From JALZUE01 sp051251725 (GTDB lineage: Bacteria; Pseudomonadota; Gammaproteobacteria; Enterobacterales; Alteromonadaceae), in the NCBI GenBank assembly GCA_051251725.1, contig JBPOFN010000015.1:1-64000 (forward strand): a stretch of DNA of 64,000 nt, in the 5' to 3' direction. Made by a program: the position numbers and the translations under genes. The notes under the pieces are model-generated. The model did no database searches, was not told the origin of the DNA, and saw nothing but the letters and a program-made list of their open reading frames with translations. How positions within the stretch are numbered: position 1 is the first letter of the stretch; each line of letters opens with the position of its first letter. Shown in pieces: positions 38,316-47,652 of the stretch.

Positions 38316-39311
38316 ATGAGTACTATCAGAGATGTAGCTAAAGAGGCTGGCTTATCAACCGGCACAGTTTCAAAAGCGCTTAGTGCTCCTAAAACAGTCT
38401 CACCAAAAAATTTAGCTAAAGTGCAAACAGCAATAAAAAAACTAAATTATAAACCGAACATGCTGTCGCAAAAATTCCGCAACAAACAATCAAAAACTAT
38501 TGTTGTACTAGTGCCAGATATTGCTAACTTATTTTTTGCACAAGTAATCAGCGGTATTGAAAATGTTGCCCAAAACCACGGTTATAGTGTGTTATTAGGT
38601 GATACCAAAGATGAGATCAAGCGCGAGCAAGAATTTATCAATATGGTTGAAACACGCCTTGCTGACGGTATTATTAATTTACGCCCATATATCGCTGGTG
38701 ACTCTATGTTACCGAACGATGATGTGATTGCGGTTAGTGCCGGTGGCTGTGAAAACACGCCTTATCCGCATGTTAGAATTGATAATGTTGGCGCCAGTGA
38801 AAAAGTAGTTAATTATTTAATTTCGCTTGGCCATAAACGCATTGGCGTAATTTCAGGCGTTGCCCATAATCCTCATAGTATTGATAGACTCGCCGGTTAT
38901 AAAAAAGCACTAGCAAAAGCCGGCATAACATTTAATCAAGAATTGGTGTATGAAGGTGACTTTAATTACTGGTCTGGTATTAATGCTTCTGAATATTTCT
39001 TTCGCATGAAAGATGAAATGCCAACAGCAATATTTTCTATGAATGATGAAATGGCAATCTCTGCGATGAAAGGCTTTTTAAATCACGGCGTTCGAATTCC
39101 TGAAGATGTTTCTATTACCGGTTTTGATGATCGTAATGTTTCGCGCTATTTAAACCCCGCCTTAACAACGGTTTCACAGCCGGCTGAACAAATTGGCGAA
39201 AAGTCTGCAGAACTATTATTACAATTAATTGAAGGTAAAAACCCAAATCAAACTGAGTTTGTATTACCTTATGATTTTGTCATCAGAGAAAGTACGGCAG
39301 TAAAAAAATAA
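38316..39311 (+). CDS. LacI-family transcriptional regulator of the mannan locus
   Basis: 331 residues. LacI helix-turn-helix at 1-25 (STIRDVAKEAGLSTGTVSKALS) with hinge helix (NYKPNMLSQKF, about 45-55), then a periplasmic-binding-protein-like effector domain (about 60-325; FFAQVISGIENVAQNHGYSVLLGDT, IGVISGVAHNPHSIDRLAGYKKA, PEDVSITGFDD). It should repress by binding the TGAACCGGTTCA palindromes and release them on binding a mannoside or its product; the inducer is unknown. An operator lies 140 bases upstream, so it may control itself. The last 28 codons and the downstream hairpin are duplicated at 48281. Confidence 0.88.
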   Translation: MSTIRDVAKEAGLSTGTVSKALSAPKTVSPKNLAKVQTAIKKLNYKPNMLSQKFRNKQSKTIVVLVPDIANLFFAQVISGIENVAQNHGYSVLLGDTKDEIKREQEFINMVETRLADGIINLRPYIAGDSMLPNDDVIAVSAGGCENTPYPHVRIDNVGASEKVVNYLISLGHKRIGVISGVAHNPHSIDRLAGYKKALAKAGITFNQELVYEGDFNYWSGINASEYFFRMKDEMPTAIFSMNDEMAISAMKGFLNHGVRIPEDVSITGFDDRNVSRYLNPALTTVSQPAEQIGEKSAELLLQLIEGKNPNQTEFVLPYDFVIRESTAVKK

Positions 39312-39356
39312 ACGGCTAATAAACCAATGCTGATAGGCAAAACGCAAATCAGCATT
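39228..39356 (+). repeat. Duplicated segment, copy A (lacI 3' end)
   Basis: 129 bases covering the last codons of lacI, its stop and most of the downstream hairpin match 48281-48408 with one single-base gap (seven A residues here, six there) and one substitution (C at 39343, G in the other copy). Confidence 0.95.
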
Positions 39357-39359
39357 GGT
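39323..39359 (+). terminator. Hairpin after lacI
   Basis: ACCAATGCTGAT and ATCAGCATTGGT form a perfect 12-bp stem with a 13-base loop 12 bases after the lacI stop. It is not followed by a T run. The remaining stretch to 39649 shows no gene; it contains the promoter region of the next operon. Confidence 0.6.
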
Positions 39360-39649
39360 ATCTCCAAGCAGCCAATATTTATACACATAACAATATTTAA
39401 CCAACTCGACATTTAATCATACGGTCATATATAGCAACGACAGCAACATTAAATTGCTGTTGCTTAAGCCAAACCAAGAATACTAAACCTTCTGCACCAA
39501 ACATTATTTACAACACAATCATGCATTCACTTTTCATAGAGTAACTATTGTTAATTGTCATTGATTTACCCGACTATCCCCTTTTCATAATGTCGATATA
39601 ATTTTACCCCATCAAATTCTTATAATATTGACAGGTAAAAAATATCACT

Positions 39650-40444
39650 ATGCGTAATACATTCTTAATAAAATTCTTTCTGCTTCTTATATCGCTTAAT
39701 TCTTTTACCGCACACAGTGGTACATCAGCAACAAAAAGTGTCGAACCGACTAAAGGCACTGTGTTGATCACTGGCGCTAACCGAGGACTTGGTTTAGCCT
39801 TGTCTCGTCATTTTATTGCTGACGGCTACCACGTTATTGGCACCGCACGTAAACCTGCTCAAGCAATAGAACTTAAAGAAGCCGGTGCACAAGTGGTTCA
39901 GCTTGATGTTACAAACGATGAATCAATCGCTGCAATGGCGAAAACACTTAAAGATGTGCCAATTGACATTGTTGTGAATAATGCCGGCTATGTGAATAGC
40001 CAAACTCGTGGTATTGAGTCATTTAAAAACACCACGCGGGAAGAATATTTACGAACGTATAATATTAATACCATTGGTCCGGTGATGGTTACAAGAGCAC
40101 TTTATCCAAATTTATTATTAGGAAAAAGTGACGTTAAAAAAGTTATTAATATTTCATCCCATGGTGGCATTATTGCTCGAAAAGATGCCCATGCTATTTA
40201 CGCTTACGACACCACAAAAACGGCTTTAAATAAAATTACTAATGAGCTTTCTAAAGACTTAAAAGCCGATAATATCGCCGTGATTTCATTAGCTCCTGGC
40301 TGGAATAAAACTCGCACGGGTGGTTCTGAAGCTAAAATGGAGCCGGAAGAATCAATGGGTAAAGCGAAAAAAGTGATTGAAGGTATTACATTAAAAGATA
40401 CCGGCACTTTTGTTGGTTGGTCTGGTTTTGCGATTAAGTGGTAA
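39650..40444 (+). CDS. Exported short-chain dehydrogenase/reductase
   Basis: 264 residues. Unusually for an SDR it starts with a signal-peptide-like segment (residues 1-22, LISLNSFTAHS) before the Rossmann domain. Cofactor motif TGANRGLG (about 42-49), NNAG, catalytic Ser in NISSHGG and Tyr-x-x-x-Lys as YDTTK. The set is that of classical SDRs; the Arg in TARKP after strand 2 favours NADP(H). An NAD(P)-dependent enzyme in the periplasm would need a cofactor source, so either the leader is a membrane anchor with the enzyme facing the cytoplasm or the cofactor is bound tightly. The next gene, an NTT-type transporter, starts four bases after its stop. Confidence 0.75.
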   Translation: MRNTFLIKFFLLLISLNSFTAHSGTSATKSVEPTKGTVLITGANRGLGLALSRHFIADGYHVIGTARKPAQAIELKEAGAQVVQLDVTNDESIAAMAKTLKDVPIDIVVNNAGYVNSQTRGIESFKNTTREEYLRTYNINTIGPVMVTRALYPNLLLGKSDVKKVINISSHGGIIARKDAHAIYAYDTTKTALNKITNELSKDLKADNIAVISLAPGWNKTRTGGSEAKMEPEESMGKAKKVIEGITLKDTGTFVGWSGFAIKW

Positions 40445-40448
40445 CGAT

Positions 40449-41816
40449 ATGACTATTAACAACAAAACAGAACCTACAAATAACAATTTATTTAGCCGGT
40501 TAACACAAATAGAGTCGTCAGAAACCAAAGCGGCATTATTATCTTTTTTATTCATTTTTTTATTAATGACCTCTTACATGATTTTAAAACCAGTAAGAGA
40601 TGCATTACCAAGTGATTGGGGCGATGTCAGTCGTGCTACGCAGTGGACGTTTACCTTTATTTTCGCCACGCTTGCCGTAATTCTTTATAACTTTTTTGCA
40701 TCAAAAATATCGATAAAGAAACTGGTTCCTCGCGTATTTATTGCGTTTTCTATTAGCTTTATGATGATTTATGCCGCTTTTAAAGTGGGGGTTGATGTCG
40801 GATTTTTGGGTAAAGTGTTTTATGTGTGGAGTAGTGTTTTTAGTTTATTTCATATCTCGGTTTTTTGGAGTTTTGTTTCTCAACATTACTCGAAATCACA
40901 AAGTAAGCGAGTTTTTAGTTTTATAAACACCGGCGCCAGTGCTGGCGCTATATTAGGGCCATTAACGGTAATGTTATTAGCTGAGCAAATGAGTATTGAA
41001 AATGTCTTACTTGTTACCAGTACCGTATTACTGTTGAGCTTACCGATAATTTCGCTGCTCAATAAGCATTTTGAATCTGACGGTCATGTTAAGCAGAGCG
41101 ATAGTACAAAAACACCAGAAATCGATCAGCTACAATCCGATATATTCTCAGGTTTTAAAAAATTATTTTCTGATAAAAAATTACTTGGTATCGCGGGCTT
41201 TATTTTTTTATTAACTGGCGTAAGTGCCTTCTTTTATACTACGCAAAGTGACATTTTAGCAGACTATAGCCGCGCTGAAAGAAAGCAGTTATTAGGCGGT
41301 ATTGAGTTAATGACAAACAGCTTAACCATTTTAATTGGCCTGTTTGTGTCCAATCGTATTTTTAGACGCTTTGGTTTATCGGCGAGCTTATCTTTTGTCC
41401 CCTTTGCTGTTGCTGCATTAATGTTATTGCTTAGCGCAAACCCTGCTGTTTTATTTGTGCTCATTTTAATTGTCGCGCGCCGTGCTGGTAATTACGCCAT
41501 AGTTCGACCTGCCAGAGAAATCCTCTATACCTCAGTAGACAAAGAAACCCGTTTTAAAACCAAACCTATTATTGATATTGCGGTGTATCGCGGTGGCGAT
41601 GTCTTTTGGATTTGGACCATCGCTTTTATTGGCGATGGCTATTTAGGTTTTACCACACCGGAAAAAATTATCGTCGGTGCTTTTGTTGCGCTGCTTTGGG
41701 GGCTGGTAGGTGCCTATATTGGGAAAAGACACGAACACGCAGAAAAAAAAGAAGAACAAGAAGCTCAAATGAATGAAGCGACTTCTGATTTTTCAGATTG
41801 TAAGCAAACCACTTAA
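40449..41816 (+). CDS. NTT/MFS-like membrane transporter
   Basis: 455 residues from ATG 40449. About 11-12 membrane segments. LLSFLFIFLLMTSYMILKPVRDAL at TM1 and the Arg-rich TM9-10 segment (VARRAGNYAIVRPAREILYTSVDKETRFKTKPIID) are typical of the ATP:ADP antiporter-like (NTT, TlcC-related) branch found in free-living bacteria, whose substrates are mostly unknown. It follows an exported SDR by four bases and precedes a secreted hydrolase by 43 bases, so the three form an operon. Nucleotide transport is known only for organelle and intracellular-parasite members and cannot be assumed. Confidence 0.75.
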   Translation: MTINNKTEPTNNNLFSRLTQIESSETKAALLSFLFIFLLMTSYMILKPVRDALPSDWGDVSRATQWTFTFIFATLAVILYNFFASKISIKKLVPRVFIAFSISFMMIYAAFKVGVDVGFLGKVFYVWSSVFSLFHISVFWSFVSQHYSKSQSKRVFSFINTGASAGAILGPLTVMLLAEQMSIENVLLVTSTVLLLSLPIISLLNKHFESDGHVKQSDSTKTPEIDQLQSDIFSGFKKLFSDKKLLGIAGFIFLLTGVSAFFYTTQSDILADYSRAERKQLLGGIELMTNSLTILIGLFVSNRIFRRFGLSASLSFVPFAVAALMLLLSANPAVLFVLILIVARRAGNYAIVRPAREILYTSVDKETRFKTKPIIDIAVYRGGDVFWIWTIAFIGDGYLGFTTPEKIIVGAFVALLWGLVGAYIGKRHEHAEKKEEQEAQMNEATSDFSDCKQTT

Positions 41817-41859
41817 CCTTTTATTTACATTAATAGTTATATTATTTGGAATATTTACG

Positions 41860-42972
41860 ATGTATAAAGAACTAAAAAAAACGTTAACAGATAAATTATT
41901 TCGCTCTCAATTCGCTGCCCTTTGTTTATCTGGCACGCTATTGTTGTTAGCGTCTACCGCTAACGCTAAAGATACCGATGACTATAACCTATCTGCGGCA
42001 ATGCAGCCGGTTGCGCAAGAAAATATTTTTTATGATAAAGAATATTTCAACTGGGGCTCAACCATCGTTAAAGGGGATGATGGCAAATATCATTTATTTT
42101 ACGACCAAATGCCTAAAGAACATGGTTTTTATTCTTGGTTAACCGATGGCATCGTCTCCAGAGCCGTTTCTGACAGCCCAACAGGACCATGGAAAAAGGT
42201 GCAAGAGGTATTAAGCGCAAGAGGCGACGGTTATTGGGACCAATACACAGTACATTGTACAAAAGTGTATAAATTTGAGGATAAATATTACCTCTATTAC
42301 ATGTCAACAAACTCGGGCATCATGGACTTAACGCCTGAGCAACTTGAAGAAGTTCGTCACGGTAAATGGAAACCTGATAACTTACGCGGCATGATGCGTT
42401 TAAATCAGCGTATTGGGGTTGCGGTAGCTGACAGTATTGAAGGTCCGTGGAAACGCTTTGCTAGACCTTTATTTGAACCGCAATTGCCTATTGCCAATCA
42501 GTCAAATAACGTTACTGTGACTAAACGTCCTGAAGGCGGTTATTTAATGATTATTCGTGGTGATCAACCCGATCAGAAACCGAATGAAATTATTAGAATG
42601 CAGGCTGTGTTGTTAGCTGACCACCCACTAGGCCCTTGGAAGATGCAATCTAAGCCGGTAGTTAAAAATTATAATTCAGAAGATCCAGAAGTTTGGTACG
42701 ACGCTGAGCGAAAACGCTATTACAATTTATATCATGCGTTTGGCTATATGGGACTGTTAACGTCAACCGATGGTTTAAATTGGCACAGAGCCAAACACTA
42801 TAAAGTGGCGGATAAAGAGTATGTAACCACAGACGGAGAAACCGTAGAAGTGCATCGATATGAGCGCATGGGTATCTATACTGAAAACGGTAAACCCGTT
42901 GTCATGACCGCTGGCATATTTTTGAAAAACGGTGATACACATTCACTCTTTATTCCTTTAAAAGAAGATTAA
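41860..42972 (+). CDS. Secreted five-bladed beta-propeller glycosidase, family not assigned
   Basis: 370 residues from ATG 41860; the longer frame from 41773 overlaps the transporter and adds no domain. Signal peptide to about residue 37 (LLLLASTANA-KDT). A GH43/GH117-like propeller: FNWGSTIVKGDDGKYHLFYDQMP, AVSDSPTGPWKKVQEVLSARGDGYWDQYTVHC (candidate catalytic Asp), FEDKYYLYYMSTN, NSEDPEVWYDAERKRYY and HRYERMGIYTENGKP. Proteins of this type are frequent in marine polysaccharide loci. I cannot name the substrate. A histidine kinase and response regulator follow after a terminator. Confidence 0.7.
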   Translation: MYKELKKTLTDKLFRSQFAALCLSGTLLLLASTANAKDTDDYNLSAAMQPVAQENIFYDKEYFNWGSTIVKGDDGKYHLFYDQMPKEHGFYSWLTDGIVSRAVSDSPTGPWKKVQEVLSARGDGYWDQYTVHCTKVYKFEDKYYLYYMSTNSGIMDLTPEQLEEVRHGKWKPDNLRGMMRLNQRIGVAVADSIEGPWKRFARPLFEPQLPIANQSNNVTVTKRPEGGYLMIIRGDQPDQKPNEIIRMQAVLLADHPLGPWKMQSKPVVKNYNSEDPEVWYDAERKRYYNLYHAFGYMGLLTSTDGLNWHRAKHYKVADKEYVTTDGETVEVHRYERMGIYTENGKPVVMTAGIFLKNGDTHSLFIPLKED

Positions 42973-42997
42973 TACCCATTTGATTAAATAATAAATA

Positions 42998-43028
42998 GAA
43001 AGAGCAAGCTTTCTCGGTTTGCTCTTTC
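42998..43028 (+). terminator. Terminator after beta-propeller glycosidase
   Basis: GAAAGAGCAA and TTGCTCTTTC form a 10-bp stem with an 11-base loop; only a short T run (within the stem) is present. It separates the three-gene operon from the two-component system. Confidence 0.65.
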
Positions 43029-43084
43029 ACCCTTAACGCGTGTTAAACTTTAATATGTATTTAAGATACAACCTTGGTGAAGTA

Positions 43085-45169
43085 ATGAAAGTAAGCTGGA
43101 TATTTTTAGTTTTTGTCTTGTTAATGAGTGGTATCTCTTGCGCTGAAATTATTGATGCACGAAATAGTAATGAATGGCAGAAATTACAAACCAAACAGCA
43201 ACTCAAGCTATCAAGCTGGCCAGTGTTTCGTATTGAGCAACTGGAAAAATTACAGGGTAAATTGCGCCAAGATATTTCCACCCTACCGCGCCATTGTCCG
43301 ATTATCTCTGACAATCACCTTGGTTATCATTCATCGTTAAATATTAATAATGGTGAAAAATCGCCTGCACTGCATCAAATTGACTTTACCTTAGCCCGTC
43401 CATCATCCGTGCAATCAATCGCGTTAGTACCGGCATTTAATCCGTTAAGACCTTATGGCGGCTCTTATGCCTTTCCCAAACGTTTTAAACTTGAAGTACA
43501 AATGCTGGGACAAAATCATTTTGAAGAAATCGTCAATTGGATGGATGAAGATTTTCCAAATCCGGGCGCCTACCCAGTTTTTTTTAACGATATAGATAAA
43601 AAAATTACACTGCTTAGATTAACCGCAGCCAGTGACACTGAAACGTCTGCTAAGGCGCATTTTGCGCTCGGCGAAGTGTTTATTTGGGCCGAAGACGAAG
43701 CGAATGGTTTGATTGAGAATGTTGCTCGTGCCGCTGGTACTCAGGTTGTCGCCTCAAGCAGCTACAACCAATCAGCTAAATGGCATATCGATTATTTAAC
43801 TGACTTAGACACAGGGTTGGGTTTTCCGATCCAAGAGCAAGAACTTAAGCAACCAGATTTATTAATCATTCCAAGCCTAGATAATGCATTAAATGAAATG
43901 GTTGAACTGACTATTGACTTAACCGCGCCAAAAAACATTAGCCGGCTCGACTTTTGGCCGGCAAAACCGAGTAGCAATGTCATGCTGCCAGATTTCGGCT
44001 TTCCTCAACGTATTATTGTTGAAGTTGCCGATAATGCTAAGTTTATCGGAGCAAAAATAGTAACCCCTGATTCAAAAGGTGAGAAGTTTGGCACCTTATT
44101 TTCTGTGCGTATTAAACCCGAAAAGTTTCAATACATTCGTATTCGAGTGAGCCAATTACAAGAGATCAACAAAAAGCGCATTTTAGGATTAGGCGAAATT
44201 GCAATATATGATGCCGCAGGACAACTCGTTCATGATGCTAATATTGTTGCTAAAGGCATTCCTGAGCACTACTTAAATCAATTGCCACGACTATTAGACG
44301 GTTATAGCTGGGGGCGCAGCATAGTACCTGAGCGTGAATGGATGATGGGCTTAGCTAAACGTAGGCCGCTTGACCAACAATTAAAACATGTAGAAAGTGA
44401 GCTTGCGCTAGCACACGAATATTGGGATTGGCTATTATCAAGGCTAATAACCGGTAGCGTTATTGTTGTGCTGTTATTATTTATCACTGGCGTTATATTA
44501 TTTCAGCGTTATCAGCGCCAACATTTATTGATCAAACAAGGACAAAGAATTAATCGTGATTTGCATGATGAAGTGGGTAGTAGCTTGGGTAGCATTACGT
44601 TATTAGCAGATGAACTGGCAGAAATAAGAGGGAGTTCAGCAATTGCCGATGACTTAAATGATTTATCGCTAATGGCAAGAGAAGCGAATGCATCACTGCG
44701 AGAAGTGGTTTGGAATGGCAGCGGTAACAGTGTCTTGTTAATGGTTTTATTACAATCATTATTTGAACGCGCTGAACGTGTGTTGCGGGGGGTAACCTTA
44801 AGCCAAACGCTACCGGAAAACTGTCCAGATATAAAAGTATCACTGACGGTAAAACGACAGTTAACGATGTTTTTTAAAGAAGTTATTCATAACTGCGCTC
44901 GCCATGCCAACGCAACAAAATTTAGCTTATCAGCCGCTGTTGATGACAATTTCCTTTCAATTGAAATTAGTGATAATGGCTGTGGTTTTGAATCGTCACA
45001 AACTATGCAAGGCTGGGGCTTAAAGAACTTGGCGGCCAGAGCCGAAGAGCTTTCAGGTGAGATAAAAATAGATTCTCAACTAACAAAAGGTACGACAGTT
45101 ACCTTAAGGGTTTCGCTCGCCATGCTGTCGAAAGAACCAGAGCTTAGTTATCAAACGTCGAACGAGTAG
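43085..45169 (+). CDS. Sensor histidine kinase with discoidin-like periplasmic domains
   Basis: 694 residues from ATG 43085, which has GGTGAAG upstream. Signal peptide (1-19). The periplasmic part (20-455) looks like two galactose-binding/discoidin-like beta-sandwiches (about 65-215 and 235-400; IDFTLARPSSVQSIALVPAFN and IDLTAPKNISRLDFWPA). One membrane helix follows (about 460-480, VIVVLLLFITGVILF), then a HisKA_3 box with phospho-acceptor His494 (RDLHDEVGSSLGSI) and an HATPase domain (NCARHANATKFS, ISDNGCGF, GWGLKNLAARAEELSGEI). NarX/LiaS-type kinase that may sense a glycan directly. Its response regulator starts nine bases after the stop. Confidence 0.86.
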   Translation: MKVSWIFLVFVLLMSGISCAEIIDARNSNEWQKLQTKQQLKLSSWPVFRIEQLEKLQGKLRQDISTLPRHCPIISDNHLGYHSSLNINNGEKSPALHQIDFTLARPSSVQSIALVPAFNPLRPYGGSYAFPKRFKLEVQMLGQNHFEEIVNWMDEDFPNPGAYPVFFNDIDKKITLLRLTAASDTETSAKAHFALGEVFIWAEDEANGLIENVARAAGTQVVASSSYNQSAKWHIDYLTDLDTGLGFPIQEQELKQPDLLIIPSLDNALNEMVELTIDLTAPKNISRLDFWPAKPSSNVMLPDFGFPQRIIVEVADNAKFIGAKIVTPDSKGEKFGTLFSVRIKPEKFQYIRIRVSQLQEINKKRILGLGEIAIYDAAGQLVHDANIVAKGIPEHYLNQLPRLLDGYSWGRSIVPEREWMMGLAKRRPLDQQLKHVESELALAHEYWDWLLSRLITGSVIVVLLLFITGVILFQRYQRQHLLIKQGQRINRDLHDEVGSSLGSITLLADELAEIRGSSAIADDLNDLSLMAREANASLREVVWNGSGNSVLLMVLLQSLFERAERVLRGVTLSQTLPENCPDIKVSLTVKRQLTMFFKEVIHNCARHANATKFSLSAAVDDNFLSIEISDNGCGFESSQTMQGWGLKNLAARAEELSGEIKIDSQLTKGTTVTLRVSLAMLSKEPELSYQTSNE

Positions 45170-45178
45170 GAAAAACGA

Positions 45179-45826
45179 ATGACACCGATAAAAGTATGGA
45201 TAGTAGAAGATGATACAACGTATCGACGAACTTTAGAGCGTGTGATCAGCCGCGCGGAGAGTATTACAGACTGTCGTGCATTTCCTTCTTGTATTGAGTT
45301 TTTTTCAATCCTTGACACTCTAGCGCCATGTGAACAACCTGATCTTGTCTTGATGGATTTAGGCTTACCGCGCATGGGCGGTGTTGAGGGTATTCAAAAG
45401 TTAAGCACGAATTTTCCTGATATTATCGCAGTGGTGATCACGGTATTTAGTGAAAAAGAAAAAGTACTTGAGGCACTAGAGGCTGGAGCATCAGGTTATT
45501 TATTAAAGTCAGCTAGCGGCCCTGAGATTATCAAAAGCTTAGAAGAGGTCATAAAAGGTGGGTCGGTACTTAGCCCAGAAGTGGCTAAAATTGTACTGCA
45601 AAATATTCGCAAATCTGCCTCCGATGAAACCTATAAAATGGCTTTACGCGAAATAGAAGTACTAGAAAAACTTTCTTTAGGGCAAAGTGTGAAAGAAATT
45701 TCGCGCAGCTTAGATATATCGCAAAGTACAGTTTCTACTTATTTAGCACGAATTTATGGCAAGCTAAAAGTGCAATCGCAATCAGGTGCGGTAGCAAAAG
45801 CGCTTCGCAGCGGCATTATTAAATAG
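45179..45826 (+). CDS. NarL/LuxR-family response regulator
   Basis: 215 residues. Receiver domain 1-125 with acidic pocket (VEDD at 9-12), phospho-acceptor Asp60 (LMDLGLPRMGG) and Lys at KSASGP. C-terminal LuxR-type helix-turn-helix (about 150-212; LREIEVLEKLSLGQSVKEISRSLDISQSTVSTYLARIYGKL). It forms a cognate pair with the upstream kinase. The likely target is the adjacent operon 39650-42972, by position only. Confidence 0.9.
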   Translation: MTPIKVWIVEDDTTYRRTLERVISRAESITDCRAFPSCIEFFSILDTLAPCEQPDLVLMDLGLPRMGGVEGIQKLSTNFPDIIAVVITVFSEKEKVLEALEAGASGYLLKSASGPEIIKSLEEVIKGGSVLSPEVAKIVLQNIRKSASDETYKMALREIEVLEKLSLGQSVKEISRSLDISQSTVSTYLARIYGKLKVQSQSGAVAKALRSGIIK

Positions 45827-46002
45827 AGTACTTTTAATCCCGTAAAACCAATTCACTATAAAATTTTCAGCGAAGTTAAAAAGCTAAGATAAATCACTTC
45901 AGATGCAAAATAAATGCAATAGCAAAACAAAAAATGAACAGCCGTAGCCGACAAATCAAATTTATAGCGCATTCACTATAAACTTGATTTATATAAAATA
46001 AG

Positions 46003-46021
46003 CTATAAAATGGTTTTATAG
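46003..46021. promoter_or_regulatory. Palindromic operator candidate for HipB
   Basis: CTATAAAA-TGG-TTTTATAG is a perfect inverted repeat 18 bases before the hipB start. A related half, CACTATAA, occurs at 45974 and 45854. HipB-type antitoxins bind paired palindromes in their own promoter; the sequence differs from the E. coli one. The rest of 45827-46038 holds no gene. Confidence 0.6.
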
Positions 46022-46038
46022 TAAATATTCTATAGAGA

Positions 46039-46290
46039 ATGAATATGTATATCAATACGCCAAAAGATTTAGGCAAACTTATCGCCAAAGGTCGCAAAGA
46101 CAAAGGTTGGAATCAAAGCCAGCTTGCTATGCATATTGGGATACATCAACCAGAAGTATCTAAGCTCGAAAATGATCCGTCTAAGTTCGATTTGATAATT
46201 ATCATGAAAGCCTTGGCGTTAATTGGAGCGGATCTAATTGTTGAACCTCGAAATAAAAATGAGCCTGAAGATTCAGGGTTAGGTTTCTAA
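46039..46290 (+). CDS. hipB: HipB-like antitoxin/repressor
   Basis: 83 residues. Cro/C1-type helix-turn-helix at about 8-62 (LGKLIAKGRKDKGWNQSQLAMHIGIHQPEVSKLEND). It binds and neutralises the HipA kinase and represses the operon. Its stop TAA shares one base with the hipA ATG (TAATG), so the genes are coupled. A second in-frame ATG is at 46045. Confidence 0.88.
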   Translation: MNMYINTPKDLGKLIAKGRKDKGWNQSQLAMHIGIHQPEVSKLENDPSKFDLIIIMKALALIGADLIVEPRNKNEPEDSGLGF

Positions 46291-47603
46291 TGGGCAGAAA
46301 GTCGCACACTCAAACCTTATATTGCTCAATGAACGGTATTCTTGTTGGGGAGCTACGTCATAAGCGTAACCAACTGTCATTTGAGTACGCACAGAGTTGG
46401 ATTGAACGTAAAGGAAGTCGAGCCCTATCACAAAGTTTGCCGTTGGGTGCCTCATTAGACAATCAAGCCGTTGAAGCCTATTTTGATAACCTTTTACCCG
46501 ACAACCTTAATATTAGGCGAAATATTGTTTCTCGTTTAGGTGCAAGAAGTATATCGACGTTTGATTTGCTCGAATCTATTGGCCGTGATTGTGTTGGAGC
46601 AATAGCATTAAGCCAAGAGCCTCCGCTTGGTCAACTTCCCTCATTAGAAATGCTAGCATGCAGTGAGCATGATATTGCCACGCAAATTAGAAGCACGCGC
46701 ACATCAAACACTTTAGGTATGCAGAATGATGAAGACTTTCGCATTAGCCTTGCGGGGGCGCAGGAAAAAACAGCATTAACCTGGTGGAACAATCAATGGC
46801 ATAAGCCATTAGGAAAAACACCAACAACGCATATTTTAAAGCCGCCGATTAATCATCATGAAACGATGAATGTTGATTTTAGTAGCAGTGTTGATAACGA
46901 GTGGTTTTGCTTACGATTTTTAAACGAATTAACTATGCCTGCTGCTCCCGCTGAAATTGAACAGTTTGAAGATGAGCGAGTATTAATTGTTGAACGCTTT
47001 GATAGAAAAATCACAGGTGAGTCAATTATTCGGCTACCTCAAGAGGACTTTTGCCAAGCACTTGGCCGTTTAAGTGACAACAAATATGAAGAGCATGGAG
47101 GGCCTAACGCCAGAGAGATAATGGAATTACTTTCGTTAAGCTTGGATCCTGTTCATGACAGAACCATGTTTATGAAGTCTCAAGTGCTCTTTTGGTTGTT
47201 AGCTGGTAACGATGGGCATGCTAAAAATTTCAGTATATTCCTACAAGAAAAAGGATTCTGTTTAACGCCTTTCTACGACGTGATCAGTGCTTATCCATAT
47301 TTTGGCGTAGGTAATATGCACCCTCGAAGAATTAAAATGGCGATGAAAGTGCATAGCAAAAATAACCATTACCATTGGCATAAAATACAAGCAAGACATT
47401 GGCTGAGTCATGCAAATCACCTTGGTTTTCCTGAATCGGATATGAAGGCAATATTAGAAGAGCTCTGTAAAACTGTACCCGACGCGTTAATAAGAGCAAC
47501 AGAATCAGCAAAGCCGATATTTAAACAAGAAGTGGGCGAAGCGATAACTAATGGAACAATGGAATGCCTTGAAAAAATGAAGCGTCAGTTGGCAGCACTA
47601 TAG
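46290..47603 (+). CDS. hipA: HipA-type serine/threonine kinase toxin
   Basis: 437 residues, normal for full-length HipA. N-terminal HipA domain (about 5-110; LSQSLPLGA, YFDNLLPDNLNIRRNI), then the kinase core: LAGAQEKTAL (activation and ATP-loop region), THILKPP, VERFDRK, and the catalytic NDGHAKNFSIF with metal-binding YDVISAYP. In E. coli HipA phosphorylates glutamyl-tRNA synthetase and induces persistence. All main motifs are intact. The HipBA pair sits near the right end of the 9-kb block that interrupts the mannan regulon, where it could stabilise that block. Confidence 0.9.
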   Translation: MGRKSHTQTLYCSMNGILVGELRHKRNQLSFEYAQSWIERKGSRALSQSLPLGASLDNQAVEAYFDNLLPDNLNIRRNIVSRLGARSISTFDLLESIGRDCVGAIALSQEPPLGQLPSLEMLACSEHDIATQIRSTRTSNTLGMQNDEDFRISLAGAQEKTALTWWNNQWHKPLGKTPTTHILKPPINHHETMNVDFSSSVDNEWFCLRFLNELTMPAAPAEIEQFEDERVLIVERFDRKITGESIIRLPQEDFCQALGRLSDNKYEEHGGPNAREIMELLSLSLDPVHDRTMFMKSQVLFWLLAGNDGHAKNFSIFLQEKGFCLTPFYDVISAYPYFGVGNMHPRRIKMAMKVHSKNNHYHWHKIQARHWLSHANHLGFPESDMKAILEELCKTVPDALIRATESAKPIFKQEVGEAITNGTMECLEKMKRQLAAL

Positions 47604-47652
47604 AGGATAGTTTTTCAACAGGGTAAGTGGATTGCAATAGTATTTCCTGTAT

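Noticed and set aside
40449..41816. ATP/ADP translocase of an intracellular parasite type
   Set aside because: The protein belongs to the wider NTT-like branch found in free-living bacteria; nucleotide exchange cannot be assumed.
41773..41859. Upstream start for the propeller hydrolase
   Set aside because: It overlaps the transporter gene and would place a second hydrophobic segment before the proper signal peptide beginning at 41860.
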